Assembly: GCA_904394975.1 (NCBI GenBank)
Contig: CAJFNQ010000006.1
Coordinates: 1 to 27,434 of the forward strand
Length of the DNA stretch: 27,434 bases
Direction: 5' to 3'
DNA from: Metaruminococcus_A gallistercoris
GTDB lineage: Bacteria; Bacillota; Clostridia; Oscillospirales; Ruminococcaceae
The position numbers and the translations under genes are program-made. The notes beneath the pieces are model-generated. The model did not search any database and was not told where the DNA came from. It saw only the letters and a list, made by a program, of their open reading frames with translations. Of the stretch, positions 1 through 7,381 are shown piece after piece; the stretch's first letter is position 1; each line of letters starts with the position of its first letter.

Positions 1-87
1 CGCTGACGCTGCGCCATTCCTGCTAAAACTGAATATTCCTGCACCAGTGGCTTTTTTGTACTGTCTGCTCAATCTGGGGCGGTTCAA
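1..87 (+). mobile_element. Right end of an IS3-family element (partial copy)
   Basis: These 87 bases are identical to the last 87 bases of the complete IS at the other end of the window (27348-27434). Positions 1-26 carry the last codons of the transposase orfB (ending LTLRHSC, stop TAA at 24-26). Positions 27-86 are the non-coding right end, finishing in GGTTCA, the complement of the TGAACC left end of the full copy. The element runs off the left edge of the window. Base 88 onwards is unrelated to the sequence left of the full copy. The IS end lies about 24 bases from the clpX terminator, so no gene is visibly interrupted here. Confidence 0.93.
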
Positions 88-110
88 TATTCTGCGGCTT
101 TTATAAACAC

Positions 111-140
111 AAAACTCCAATGGAATTCCATTGGAGTTTT
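111..140 (-). terminator. clpX intrinsic terminator, perfect palindrome
   Basis: A 30-base perfect palindrome: 13-bp arms (AAAACTCCAATGG and its complement) around AATT, with A/T-rich tracts on both sides. It lies 17 bases beyond the clpX stop and gives a U-rich tail in either direction. It would end the tig/clpP/clpX transcript and also block readthrough from the adjacent IS end. Confidence 0.85.
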
Positions 141-157
141 TTCTCAATCAAAAACAT

Positions 158-1474
158 TCAGCTGCTTTTTTTGCGGGATTCCCGTTTTTCAGGCAATGCG
201 TTTTTCGCTTCACCCAGTACTTTGCGTTCCCCCTCAATCAATTTCGGGGACTCAGTACCTTCTACGCAGCCAGCCGTAATGATCGCTTTGGCAATTTTGT
301 CTTCACTGGGCAGGTCAAACATCAGCTTAGACAGAACACCTTCCATAATGCCGCGCAGGCCACGGGCACCGGTCTTGCGCTCCAACGTCTTCTTGGCAAT
401 AGCGACCAGCGCATCCGGCGTAAATTCCAGCTCAATACCATCCATATTGAAAAGCGCCTGATACTGCTTTACAATGGCGTTTTTCGGCTCAGTCAAAATA
501 CGTACCAACGCGTTTTCATCCAGCTCCTGCAAGGTGGTGATTACTGGAAGACGACCAACCAATTCCGGAATTAACCCGAAACGGACAAAATCGTGCGGAG
601 TGACTTCTTTCATGAGCTGTGCCGTTTCCTCATCCGCTTTGTTGCGGATTTTGGCGCCAAAGCCAACTGCAGAAGAACCTTTACGGCTTTGAATGATCTT
701 TTCAATTCCTTCAAACGCACCGCCGCAGATAAAGAGGATATTCTTGGTATTGATCTGAATAAACTCCTGCTGCGGGTGTTTTCTGCCACCCTGCGGAGGA
801 ACGTTGGACACGGTACCTTCCACAATCTTCAACAGCGCTTGCTGCACACCTTCACCGCTGACATCGCGTGTGATGGAGGTGTTTTCGCTCTTACGCGCAA
901 TCTTATCAATTTCATCAATATAAATAATACCGCGTTCCGCCGCCTCAATGTCATAATCTGCAGCCTGAATCAAACGCAGGAGTACATTTTCTACGTCTTC
1001 ACCTACATAGCCGGCTTCGGTCAATGTTGTAGCATCCGCAATGGCAAACGGAACATTGAGCATAGTCGCAAGGGTCTGCGCCAACATGGTTTTTCCGACA
1101 CCGGTCGGACCAAGCAGAAGAACATTGCTCTTCTGAAGTTCCACGCCGCCGTCATCCTCGCCAAAAAAGATACGCTTATAATGGTTATAAACGGCTACAG
1201 CAAGAGCGATTTTCGCATCATCCTGCCCGATGACATATTCGTCCAGCACCGCTTTGATCTCGCGGGGCTTTAAAAATGTCATTTCCTCCATCGAATGCGA
1301 CTGGGCAACAGACGGCGCACGAAGCAGGCCGTCATCTACCAACATTTGATAACACAAGGAAACACACTCGTCGCAGATAAACGCGCCGTTTCCATATAAC
1401 AGACGGTTGACTTTGTACTCGGGTTTGCCGCAAAAACTGCAGCGCGGTACCTTTGACTCTTCAAAACCCGCCAT
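158..1474 (-). CDS. clpX: ATP-dependent Clp protease ATP-binding subunit ClpX
   Basis: AAA+ unfoldase that recognises tagged substrates, unfolds them and feeds them to ClpP in the cytoplasm. The 438-residue length is normal for the family. The N-terminal zinc-binding domain has Cys12, Cys15, Cys34 and Cys37. The Walker A motif GPTGVGKT, the pore loop GYVGEDVE, the Walker B/Asp-Glu box IIYIDEIDK, an IGF-type ClpP-docking loop (VGFGAKI) and the sensor-2 GARGLRG are all present. The ATG is preceded by a strong GGAGGAGG ribosome binding site (1481-1488). It lies 68 bases downstream of clpP on the same strand, with tig further upstream, the usual Bacillota cluster. The C-terminus is lysine/arginine-rich (EKRESRKKSS), which is unremarkable. 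Confidence 0.98.
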   Translation of the reverse strand: MAGFEESKVPRCSFCGKPEYKVNRLLYGNGAFICDECVSLCYQMLVDDGLLRAPSVAQSHSMEEMTFLKPREIKAVLDEYVIGQDDAKIALAVAVYNHYKRIFFGEDDGGVELQKSNVLLLGPTGVGKTMLAQTLATMLNVPFAIADATTLTEAGYVGEDVENVLLRLIQAADYDIEAAERGIIYIDEIDKIARKSENTSITRDVSGEGVQQALLKIVEGTVSNVPPQGGRKHPQQEFIQINTKNILFICGGAFEGIEKIIQSRKGSSAVGFGAKIRNKADEETAQLMKEVTPHDFVRFGLIPELVGRLPVITTLQELDENALVRILTEPKNAIVKQYQALFNMDGIELEFTPDALVAIAKKTLERKTGARGLRGIMEGVLSKLMFDLPSEDKIAKAIITAGCVEGTESPKLIEGERKVLGEAKNALPEKRESRKKSS

Positions 1475-1499
1475 TGTTTACCTCCTCCAATGAAACAGT

Positions 1500-1528
1500 A
1501 CCTCCCCCGGCAAATCGCCAGGAGAGGT
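1500..1528 (-). other. Hairpin in the clpP-clpX gap
   Basis: ACCTC...GAGGT arms with two internal mismatches and a GGC/GCC top form a stem-loop between the clpP stop and the clpX start. No T tract follows, so it is not a normal terminator. An mRNA processing or stability element is possible; function is inference only. Confidence 0.3.
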
Positions 1529-1542
1529 GCCGAACCACTCAA

Positions 1543-2124
1543 TTATCTGCCGGAAATGACCTTATCGATCAAACCGTACTCTTTTGCCTCTTCCGCATAC
1601 ATAAAGTTATCACGCTCGGTATCGCGCTGAATCACTTCCAGCGGTTTACCAGTATTTTCTGCGAGAATGCGGTTGAGCTTATCTTTAATGCGGATAATCC
1701 GCTGCGCATGGATCTGCATATCGGTCGCCTGGCCCTGCATACCGCCGAGCGGCTGATGGATCATGATCTCAGCGTTTGGCAGCGCAATTCGCTTACCTTT
1801 CGCGCCAGATGAAAGCAGGAACGCGCCCATGGACGCGGCCATACCGATGCAGATGGTCGAAACATCGCATTTGATGTAATTCATCGTATCATAAATTGCC
1901 ATACCGGCCGTAATGGAACCGCCCGGGCTGTTGATGTAAAGGCTGATATCCTTTTCCGGATCCTGACCTTCCAGGTAGAGAAGCTGAGCAACCACAAGAC
2001 TAGCAGTCGCATCATTGACTTCATCCGATAACATGATGATACGATCGTTGAGCAGGCGGGAGAAAATATCGTAAGAACGCTCGCCGCGGTTTGTCTGTTC
2101 AACTACATATGGTACTAAACTCAT
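1543..2124 (-). CDS. clpP: ATP-dependent Clp protease proteolytic subunit ClpP
   Basis: Serine peptidase that forms the two-ring tetradecameric Clp proteolytic chamber. The 193 residues align with Bacillus ClpP from memory almost without gaps. The catalytic triad is Ser98 (in GMAASMGA), His123 (in MIHQPLGG) and Asp172 (in DTERD). The N-terminal VPYVVEQTNRGERSYDI segment that forms the axial gate is intact. The start ATG has an upstream GGAGGC at 2133-2138. It sits between tig and clpX and is probably cotranscribed with both, since the gaps are 39 and 68 bases and neither holds an obvious terminator. Confidence 0.98.
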   Translation of the reverse strand: MSLVPYVVEQTNRGERSYDIFSRLLNDRIIMLSDEVNDATASLVVAQLLYLEGQDPEKDISLYINSPGGSITAGMAIYDTMNYIKCDVSTICIGMAASMGAFLLSSGAKGKRIALPNAEIMIHQPLGGMQGQATDMQIHAQRIIRIKDKLNRILAENTGKPLEVIQRDTERDNFMYAEEAKEYGLIDKVISGR

Positions 2125-2163
2125 TTCGATTCGCCTCCAAACATTACGGCGCCGAAATTCAGG

Positions 2164-3606
2164 TTATTTGGCGTCGTCTTCCGAATTTTCCTCGGCTTTC
2201 GGGGTTGCAGCTTTTTTAGACGCAGTTTTTTTCGCCGGAGCTTTTTTTGGCTTCTCAGCATCGTCCGCCGCATCCGCTTTCTTTGCAGTGCTCTTCTTTG
2301 CAGCAGTCTTTTTCGCAGCCGGCTTTTTGTCGGTGATCTCAGCGGTTTCTTTAATCAGGTCGATTGCTTTGTTAACCGCAATATCTTTTACCAGCTCATC
2401 AGACGGAACGATCTCTTTGAGCTTGTCGGCTTCTATACCGTACTGCTCTGCCATCTTGTTGTACTGAGCGTCAATATCTTCCTCAGTCGGAACAATGTTT
2501 TCCAGCTCAACAATCTTCTCGAGAGCGAGACGGATCTTGACCTGTTTTTCAGCCTGCGCACGGAAGGTCTCTTTGAGCGCATCCGCGGTCATGCCGGTGT
2601 ACTGCAGGTAAAGGTCAAGGCTCATACCCTGAGACTGCAGACGGTAAGCAAACTCATTAACCGATTCCTGCGCACGGTTTTCAAACATGACTTCCGGAAT
2701 TTCACCTTTCATGTTTTCAACAACCTTGTCGACCAGATCATTTTCGACCTGCTCGTCAGCTGCTTTCTCGTTGCGCTCGGTCATTTTCGCTTTGATGTCT
2801 GCTTTCAAAGCGTCCAGCGTATCAAACTCGCTGACGTCTTTCGCAAACTCATCATCCAGCTCCGGAAGCTCTTTCTTTTTAAGCTCATGCAGCTTAATTT
2901 TGAACACAGCCGGTTTGCCTTTGAGATCATCAACATGATAATCTTCCGGGAAGCTCACATTTACATCGAATTCCTCGCCCGGTTTATGACCGATCATCTG
3001 ATCCTCAAAGCCCGGGATGAACTGACCGGAACCGAGTTCCAAGCTGTAATGCTCTGCTTTACCGCCGTCAAACGGTTTGTCATCCACATAACCGTCAAAA
3101 TCGAACTCAGCAATATCGCCTTTTTCCGCGCCGCGGTCTTCCACGGTAATGGTGCGGGCATTGCGATCCTGCATGCGAGCGATTTCAGCGTCAACTTCTG
3201 CGTCCTCTACAGGATTGACGGTTTTGGTTACTTTTATACCTTTGTAATCAGTAACCTCAACATCCGGTTTTACAATGCAGGTCGCCTTAAAGGTATAGCC
3301 TTCTTCTTTGCTGACCGAAGTGACTTCCACTTCCGGACGGTCAACCAATTCCAGCTCCGCTTCTTTTACGGCAGCTTCCAAAGCGGCCGGATAAGAATCG
3401 TTGATGGCATCCTCAAAAAAGATTTCCGGGCCGTAGAGTTTCTCTACGATCTTGCGGGTCGCTTTTCCTTTGCGGAAACCCGGAACCTGAATTTTGTTTT
3501 TATTTTTCAGGTAAGCTTTCTGCAGAGCCTCTTCAAAGCTCGCAGCATCGACCTCGACTTCTAATTCATATTTATTGGTCTCAACCGATTTTTTTGAAGT
3601 TAACAT
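2164..3606 (-). CDS. tig: Trigger factor with lysine/alanine-rich C-terminal tail
   Basis: Ribosome-associated chaperone and peptidyl-prolyl isomerase that binds nascent chains at the exit tunnel. The N-terminal ribosome-binding domain holds the signature GFRKGKA. An FKBP-type PPIase domain follows (roughly residues 150-250, including FDGYVDDKPFDGG and FIPGFEDQMIGHKPGEEF), then the helical SurA-like chaperone domain to about residue 423. Residues 424-480 are an added low-complexity tail of repeated AAKK/APAKK units ending in an acidic EENSEDDAK. This makes the protein about 50 residues longer than usual. The ATG has AGGAGG at 3614-3619, and a promoter with a consensus TATAAT lies just upstream. 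It heads the tig-clpP-clpX run. Confidence 0.96.
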   Translation of the reverse strand: MLTSKKSVETNKYELEVEVDAASFEEALQKAYLKNKNKIQVPGFRKGKATRKIVEKLYGPEIFFEDAINDSYPAALEAAVKEAELELVDRPEVEVTSVSKEEGYTFKATCIVKPDVEVTDYKGIKVTKTVNPVEDAEVDAEIARMQDRNARTITVEDRGAEKGDIAEFDFDGYVDDKPFDGGKAEHYSLELGSGQFIPGFEDQMIGHKPGEEFDVNVSFPEDYHVDDLKGKPAVFKIKLHELKKKELPELDDEFAKDVSEFDTLDALKADIKAKMTERNEKAADEQVENDLVDKVVENMKGEIPEVMFENRAQESVNEFAYRLQSQGMSLDLYLQYTGMTADALKETFRAQAEKQVKIRLALEKIVELENIVPTEEDIDAQYNKMAEQYGIEADKLKEIVPSDELVKDIAVNKAIDLIKETAEITDKKPAAKKTAAKKSTAKKADAADDAEKPKKAPAKKTASKKAATPKAEENSEDDAK

Positions 3607-3645
3607 ATTGTTTCCTCCTGAAATTTATACTTTTCCAACTTTGTC

Positions 3646-3654
3646 ATTATACCA
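3646..3654 (-). promoter_or_regulatory. tig promoter, extended -10
   Basis: On the minus strand a perfect TATAAT (3646-3651) is preceded by a TG extended -10 motif (TGGTATAAT). The -35 region (TAGTCA at 17-bp spacing) is poor, which fits an extended -10 promoter. It lies about 40 bases upstream of the tig ATG. Confidence 0.6.
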
Positions 3655-3691
3655 TAAAGTTTTTCGCTTGACTACCATATTTTTTATGTTT

Positions 3692-4393
3692 TCAATAATT
3701 GTTAATTTCTGCTATTTTCACTGGTCGAAATTTGGTGAAATCACAAGAAACCAACTCATAACAAATGCCTTTATAGCTGCCTGTAATCGCATTTTGATGG
3801 GATTTTCCATGCAGATGCCCGTAATATACCCGCTTGACCGAAAATCGTTCCAGCACTTCCAGCATCTCGGCACAGTCCCCTTTTTTGGAAACCGGCGGAT
3901 AATGCAAAAACACAATCGGCTCTTTTCCGTCCCGGACAGCTTGCTCCAGCGACCGTTCCAAACGCCCTGCCTCACGCAGAATGATTTTGTAATTCTGCGG
4001 TTCACCCGGTTCATTCATCCAGCCGCGGGTACCGCAGATGCCATAAGGACCAAACGGATAATAATTATTAAACAGGAGCTTTAAACTGCCGAAACCCTTT
4101 TCCGCCCAGAACCGCTCTACCTTGGCTCTGGTTGAAAACCACAGGTCATGATTGCCTTTGAGGAGAATTTTGGTCCCGTTCAATCGGTCTAAAAACGCAA
4201 AATCCGGTTCAGATTCGTTCAAATCGATCCCCCAGGAAAGGTCACCGGCAACAACGACGGTATCCTCCGGCGCGACCACAGCCTGCCAATTTTCGGAAAA
4301 CCGGGTAACATAATCGTTCCAGCCGTAAAAAATATCCATTGGCTTATCCACACCAAAAGCAAGGTGCGGGTCCGCAATGACGAATAAATTCAC
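3692..4393 (-). CDS. Calcineurin-like metallophosphoesterase (GTG start)
   Basis: Soluble two-metal phosphoesterase of 233 residues; substrate unknown. The metal-binding motifs are in order: D8-P-H10, GD (Asp51) in AGDLSWG, GNHD (Asn81/His82), His164 in VFLHYPP, and GHLH (His193/His195). I start it at the GTG at 4393, not the in-frame ATG at 4426. The codons between them (GGA AAA AGG AGG) are themselves the ribosome binding site, and translation from GTG gives VNLFVIADPH, placing the first metal motif at the usual distance from the N-terminus. The gene is 85 bases past the tig start on the same strand and divergent from the DUF1540 gene. Related proteins are usually annotated only as phosphohydrolases. 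Confidence 0.9.
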   Translation of the reverse strand: MNLFVIADPHLAFGVDKPMDIFYGWNDYVTRFSENWQAVVAPEDTVVVAGDLSWGIDLNESEPDFAFLDRLNGTKILLKGNHDLWFSTRAKVERFWAEKGFGSLKLLFNNYYPFGPYGICGTRGWMNEPGEPQNYKIILREAGRLERSLEQAVRDGKEPIVFLHYPPVSKKGDCAEMLEVLERFSVKRVYYGHLHGKSHQNAITGSYKGICYELVSCDFTKFRPVKIAEINNY

Positions 4394-4457
4394 CGCACAC
4401 CTCCTTTTTCCAGCGGCAAAAATCAATAAATCACATTAAAAAGCAGATACTAAAAAC

Positions 4458-4476
4458 GAAATACAACATGTATTTC
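4458..4476 (+). promoter_or_regulatory. Inverted repeat ahead of the DUF1540 gene
   Basis: GAAATAC-AACAT-GTATTTC is a 7-bp inverted repeat just upstream of the ribosome binding site of the DUF1540 gene. It lies in the 105-base gap between divergent genes, so it could be an operator or a leader hairpin. No clear -10/-35 pair is visible for either gene. Confidence 0.25.
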
Positions 4477-4498
4477 AAAAACTGAGGAGGGATGTTTC

Positions 4499-4669
4499 AT
4501 GTTTGACTACAAAAAGGACGGGCAGTCCATCAACCATGTTCACTGTGATGTGAAAAACTGTATCCACAACGGACACAACTGCAACTGCACGGCAAAAGAG
4601 ATCAAGGTAGGACCGCATCAGGCTTCCTCCTGTTCTGACACCGTCTGCCAGAGCTTTGTAAAGCAGTAA
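4499..4669 (+). CDS. Small cysteine-rich DUF1540 protein
   Basis: A 56-residue protein starting MFDYKKDGQSINHVHCDVKN. It has six cysteines (16, 21, 28, 30, 45, 50) in the DUF1540 pattern: C-x4-C, then C-x-C, then a SSCSDTVCQSF end. The cysteine and histidine spacing suggests metal binding, which is inference; the family has no settled function. A strong GAGGAGGG site precedes the ATG and an excellent terminator follows the stop, so this is a complete single-gene unit. It is the only plus-strand gene in the first 21 kb. Confidence 0.85.
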   Translation: MFDYKKDGQSINHVHCDVKNCIHNGHNCNCTAKEIKVGPHQASSCSDTVCQSFVKQ

Positions 4670-4689
4670 AACACCCGCCAGTATAAGGG

Positions 4690-4730
4690 CAGTCCGCCGC
4701 ATTCTCATGCAGCGGACTGTTTTCTTTTTT
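4690..4730 (+). terminator. Terminator of the DUF1540 gene
   Basis: Arms 4690-4702 and 4707-4719 (CAGTCCGC plus four more pairs, one mismatch) close a TCTC loop and are followed by TTTTCTTTTTT. It starts 20 bases past the DUF1540 stop. Read on the minus strand it has no T tract, so it probably serves only the small gene. Confidence 0.9.
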
Positions 4731-4787
4731 CAAATGAACCATACCTGCCGCGCCAAATTTCGTTTGAATTCAAGGCAGATAAAGCTC

Positions 4788-6281
4788 TTATAACTGCAGC
4801 ATATCCCGAACAACTTTCGGCATATCCCCTACCGCCACACTCTTTTGGAAGCGGATTTCCTTGCCATCCAGCTCAGAGATCGCTTTCGGCGGCTCAAGGC
4901 CAGTCAAAAGGCTGAGCAAGCGGTTGTCATCAAAATCGTTCGAAGGATTCGTCTCCGGAGAAACCGCCTGAATGACTGTATCGGTAAACTTATAGGGATT
5001 CGCGGTGGAAGCGATAATGGTCTTGGTCATATCGCCAGTGCGCGCTTTGTAGTCCTCATACACCTTTACACCGACTGCGGTATGCGGATCGCAAACGTAA
5101 GAGTACTGTGAAAAGACCGAAGAGATGGTAGAAACCGTCTGTTCCTCATCGCAGAAGCCGGCATCAAACTCCGCCTGAAGTTTCGCAAGCACATCCGCCG
5201 GAATCGTGAATTTCCCGGTTTCTTTCAGCTCACTGTACCAGGAGCGGACCGCCGCATCATCGCAGCCGGAAAGCAGGTAAAGAAGCCGTTCCAGATTGCT
5301 GGAAATGAGAATATCCATCGACGGAGAGGATGTGGTGTAAAAATCGCGGTTGCGGTCATACACACCGGTTTTGATGAAATCGGTGAGGATGTTATTTTTA
5401 TTGGAAGCGCAGATGAGCCGATTGACCGGAAGGCCCATATGCTTCGCGTAATACGCCGCAAGGATATTGCCGAAGTTTCCGGTCGGCACAACAATATTGA
5501 CCTTTTCGCCCAATTCAATATCCCCGTTGGCAAGCAGGTCACAGTACGCGGAAATATAATAAACAATCTGCGGAACGAGGCGCCCCCAGTTGATGGAGTT
5601 AGCGCTGGAGAACATCATACCCTTCGCGTCCAGCTCTCCTTTGAGCGCATTGTCAGTAAACATGGCTTTTACCGCGGTCTGCGCGTCGTCAAAATTGCCT
5701 TTGACTGCACAAACACCTACATTTTCGCCTTCCTGTGTGGTCATCTGCAATTTCTGCATCGGGCTGACGCCGTCTTCCGGATAGAACACCAGAATACGGG
5801 TTCCTTCAACGTCTTTAAAACCTTCCAGCGCAGCTTTACCGGTATCGCCGGAGGTTGCAACCAGAATGACGACCTCTTTATTCGCGATTGTTTTCTGCAC
5901 CGAAATGGTAAGCAGGTACGGAAGCAGCTGGAGCGCCATATCTTTGAACGCGCAGGTAGGACCATGCCAAAGTTCCAACATATAAGTACCTTCGCCAAGG
6001 CGTGCAAGTTCAGCGATTTTATCGCTCCCGAATTTTTCTGCGGTGTACGCGCTGCGCACGCAGTAACCAAGCTCATCCATGGAAAAATCGGTCAAAAATT
6101 TTGCGAGAATATATTCAGCGCGCTGTACATAGTTTTCTTCAATCAGACTGCCAATCTCTTCCAGAGGCATCTGCGGAATGGTTTCCGGAACAAACAGCCC
6201 GCCATCCTTTGAAATGCCCATTGCAATGGCCTGTGCGGAAGAAACCACTTCCGCGCTGTTGCGCGTACTCCTGTAATTCAT
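4788..6281 (-). CDS. thrC: Threonine synthase
   Basis: PLP enzyme converting O-phospho-L-homoserine to L-threonine and phosphate, the last step of threonine synthesis. The 497-residue length and the start MNYRSTRN match the long bacterial/yeast-type threonine synthase. Lys113 in CAFKDMALQ is the PLP-binding lysine. The motifs ATSGDTGKAA, SSANSINWGRL and PTGNFGN (phosphate and PLP binding) are all present. The ATG has an AAGGAG site seven bases upstream. A promoter lies at 6321-6349, so it can be transcribed separately from the rnhB-yraN gene upstream. No other threonine pathway gene is nearby, and I see no T-box in the short leader. Confidence 0.97.
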   Translation of the reverse strand: MNYRSTRNSAEVVSSAQAIAMGISKDGGLFVPETIPQMPLEEIGSLIEENYVQRAEYILAKFLTDFSMDELGYCVRSAYTAEKFGSDKIAELARLGEGTYMLELWHGPTCAFKDMALQLLPYLLTISVQKTIANKEVVILVATSGDTGKAALEGFKDVEGTRILVFYPEDGVSPMQKLQMTTQEGENVGVCAVKGNFDDAQTAVKAMFTDNALKGELDAKGMMFSSANSINWGRLVPQIVYYISAYCDLLANGDIELGEKVNIVVPTGNFGNILAAYYAKHMGLPVNRLICASNKNNILTDFIKTGVYDRNRDFYTTSSPSMDILISSNLERLLYLLSGCDDAAVRSWYSELKETGKFTIPADVLAKLQAEFDAGFCDEEQTVSTISSVFSQYSYVCDPHTAVGVKVYEDYKARTGDMTKTIIASTANPYKFTDTVIQAVSPETNPSNDFDDNRLLSLLTGLEPPKAISELDGKEIRFQKSVAVGDMPKVVRDMLQL

Positions 6282-6320
6282 AACGACACTCCTTGCTGTT
6301 ATTTGAAATCGTTTGTCCTT

Positions 6321-6349
6321 ATTTTAACACAATCCGTAAGGATGAACAA
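6321..6349 (-). promoter_or_regulatory. Candidate thrC promoter
   Basis: On the minus strand TTGTTC (6344-6349), a 17-base spacer and TAAAAT (6321-6326), about 40 bases upstream of the thrC ATG. The leader is too short for a T-box or riboswitch. Confidence 0.5.
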
Positions 6350-6385
6350 CTACTCCAAACGTATTATTCCCCAAAAAACGGCTTG

Positions 6386-7381
6386 TTACAGAAAGAATTC
6401 ACGGCTGTCCGGCTCAAACGCGTTTTCCAGAACCGAAACACTGTGAACCCGGCTCCCGTCCAAGGTAACCTCCGCCACATCGAACCGAGGCTGCAGCTCA
6501 TTTCCCGCCTCATCCCGCATACCGAATGCGGAAATATAATGCAGGGCTGTTTTTATTATTTTACGCTGTTTGCTTAAATTCACGGCCTCCGCGGGAGAAA
6601 CCAAACTATCCTGCGCACGGGCCTTTACCTCACAGAAAACGAGCGTTTTCTCATCCCGCAAAATAAGGTCGATTTCCCCGTACGGGCTGTGATAGTTCTT
6701 TGCGGCGAGGTGAAATCCGCGGGAAAGGTACTCCTCTTTCGCCGCATTCTCCCCGATAACGCCCCGCAGATGCGCATTCGGTTTTTCGGCATTCAGCATT
6801 TTTTTCAAAAAGGTTTTTCGGTGAACGGGTGATACGCCATATTCCAAAATCGCGGCGTAATGCTCCTTGGTGGGATACCCTTTGTGCTTTTCAAACCCAT
6901 ATTCCGGGTAAAGCGGAGCGGTCGCCTGCATTGCTCGGTCCCGCGAAACTTTGGCGAGCACCGAAGCCGCCGCTATGGAAGCGGAGGTCGCATCTCCTTT
7001 GACAAGGCACCCGCACGGCGCGTCGGGCGACGGCGGCGTACGGTTCCCGTCTATGAGAATGTAATCCGGTTTGACCGCAAGCCCTTCCACCGCGCGCTGC
7101 ATGGCAAGAAAGGTCGCCTGCAAAATGTTGAGCCGGTCGATCTCCTCCGCCGAAGCGGAAGCAACGCAATACGCCACCGCCTGACGGATGATTTCATCAT
7201 AAAGCTGTTCCCGCTTTTTCTCGGTAAGCTTTTTGCTGTCATCCAAACCCGGCAGACAGGCATCCGGCGGCAGGATCACCGCAGCAGCATATACATCACC
7301 TGCAAGCGGACCGCGCCCGGCTTCATCCACCCCGCAAAGAAGAGGATAACCAAGGCTTTTATCATATTCGAACAGATTCAT
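6386..7381 (-). CDS. rnhB: Ribonuclease HII fused to a YraN (UPF0102) nuclease-like domain
   Basis: 331 residues in two parts. Residues about 10-195 are RNase HII, which cuts RNA at ribonucleotides embedded in DNA. The GVDEAGRGPLAG motif gives Asp19 and Glu20, with Asp111 in ILIDGN and Asp130 in KGD completing the acidic set. Residues about 205-325 are a YraN/UPF0102 domain of the PD-(D/E)xK type, with Asp238 in GEIDLI and Glu251/Lys253 in CEVKAR. In most bacteria these are two neighbouring genes. Here one uninterrupted frame joins them through a short linker (KKMLNAEKPNAHLRG). The ATG overlaps the rbgA stop (ATGA), with AAGGAGC upstream inside rbgA, so it is translationally coupled. Both catalytic sets look intact. 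Confidence 0.93.
   Translation of the reverse strand: MNLFEYDKSLGYPLLCGVDEAGRGPLAGDVYAAAVILPPDACLPGLDDSKKLTEKKREQLYDEIIRQAVAYCVASASAEEIDRLNILQATFLAMQRAVEGLAVKPDYILIDGNRTPPSPDAPCGCLVKGDATSASIAAASVLAKVSRDRAMQATAPLYPEYGFEKHKGYPTKEHYAAILEYGVSPVHRKTFLKKMLNAEKPNAHLRGVIGENAAKEEYLSRGFHLAAKNYHSPYGEIDLILRDEKTLVFCEVKARAQDSLVSPAEAVNLSKQRKIIKTALHYISAFGMRDEAGNELQPRFDVAEVTLDGSRVHSVSVLENAFEPDSREFFL

Noticed and set aside
593..1273. Long plus-strand open frame opposite clpX (similar ones opposite tig, thrC and the GH127 gene, e.g. 2887-3564, 5439-6212, 19765-20727)
   Set aside because: Each lies fully antisense to a clearly real gene, has no ribosome binding site or family resemblance, and has the odd composition typical of antisense frames in moderately GC-rich codons.
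6282..6385. T-box or riboswitch upstream of thrC
   Set aside because: The distance from the promoter to the ATG is only about 40 bases and no specifier, T-box sequence or terminator/antiterminator pair is visible.
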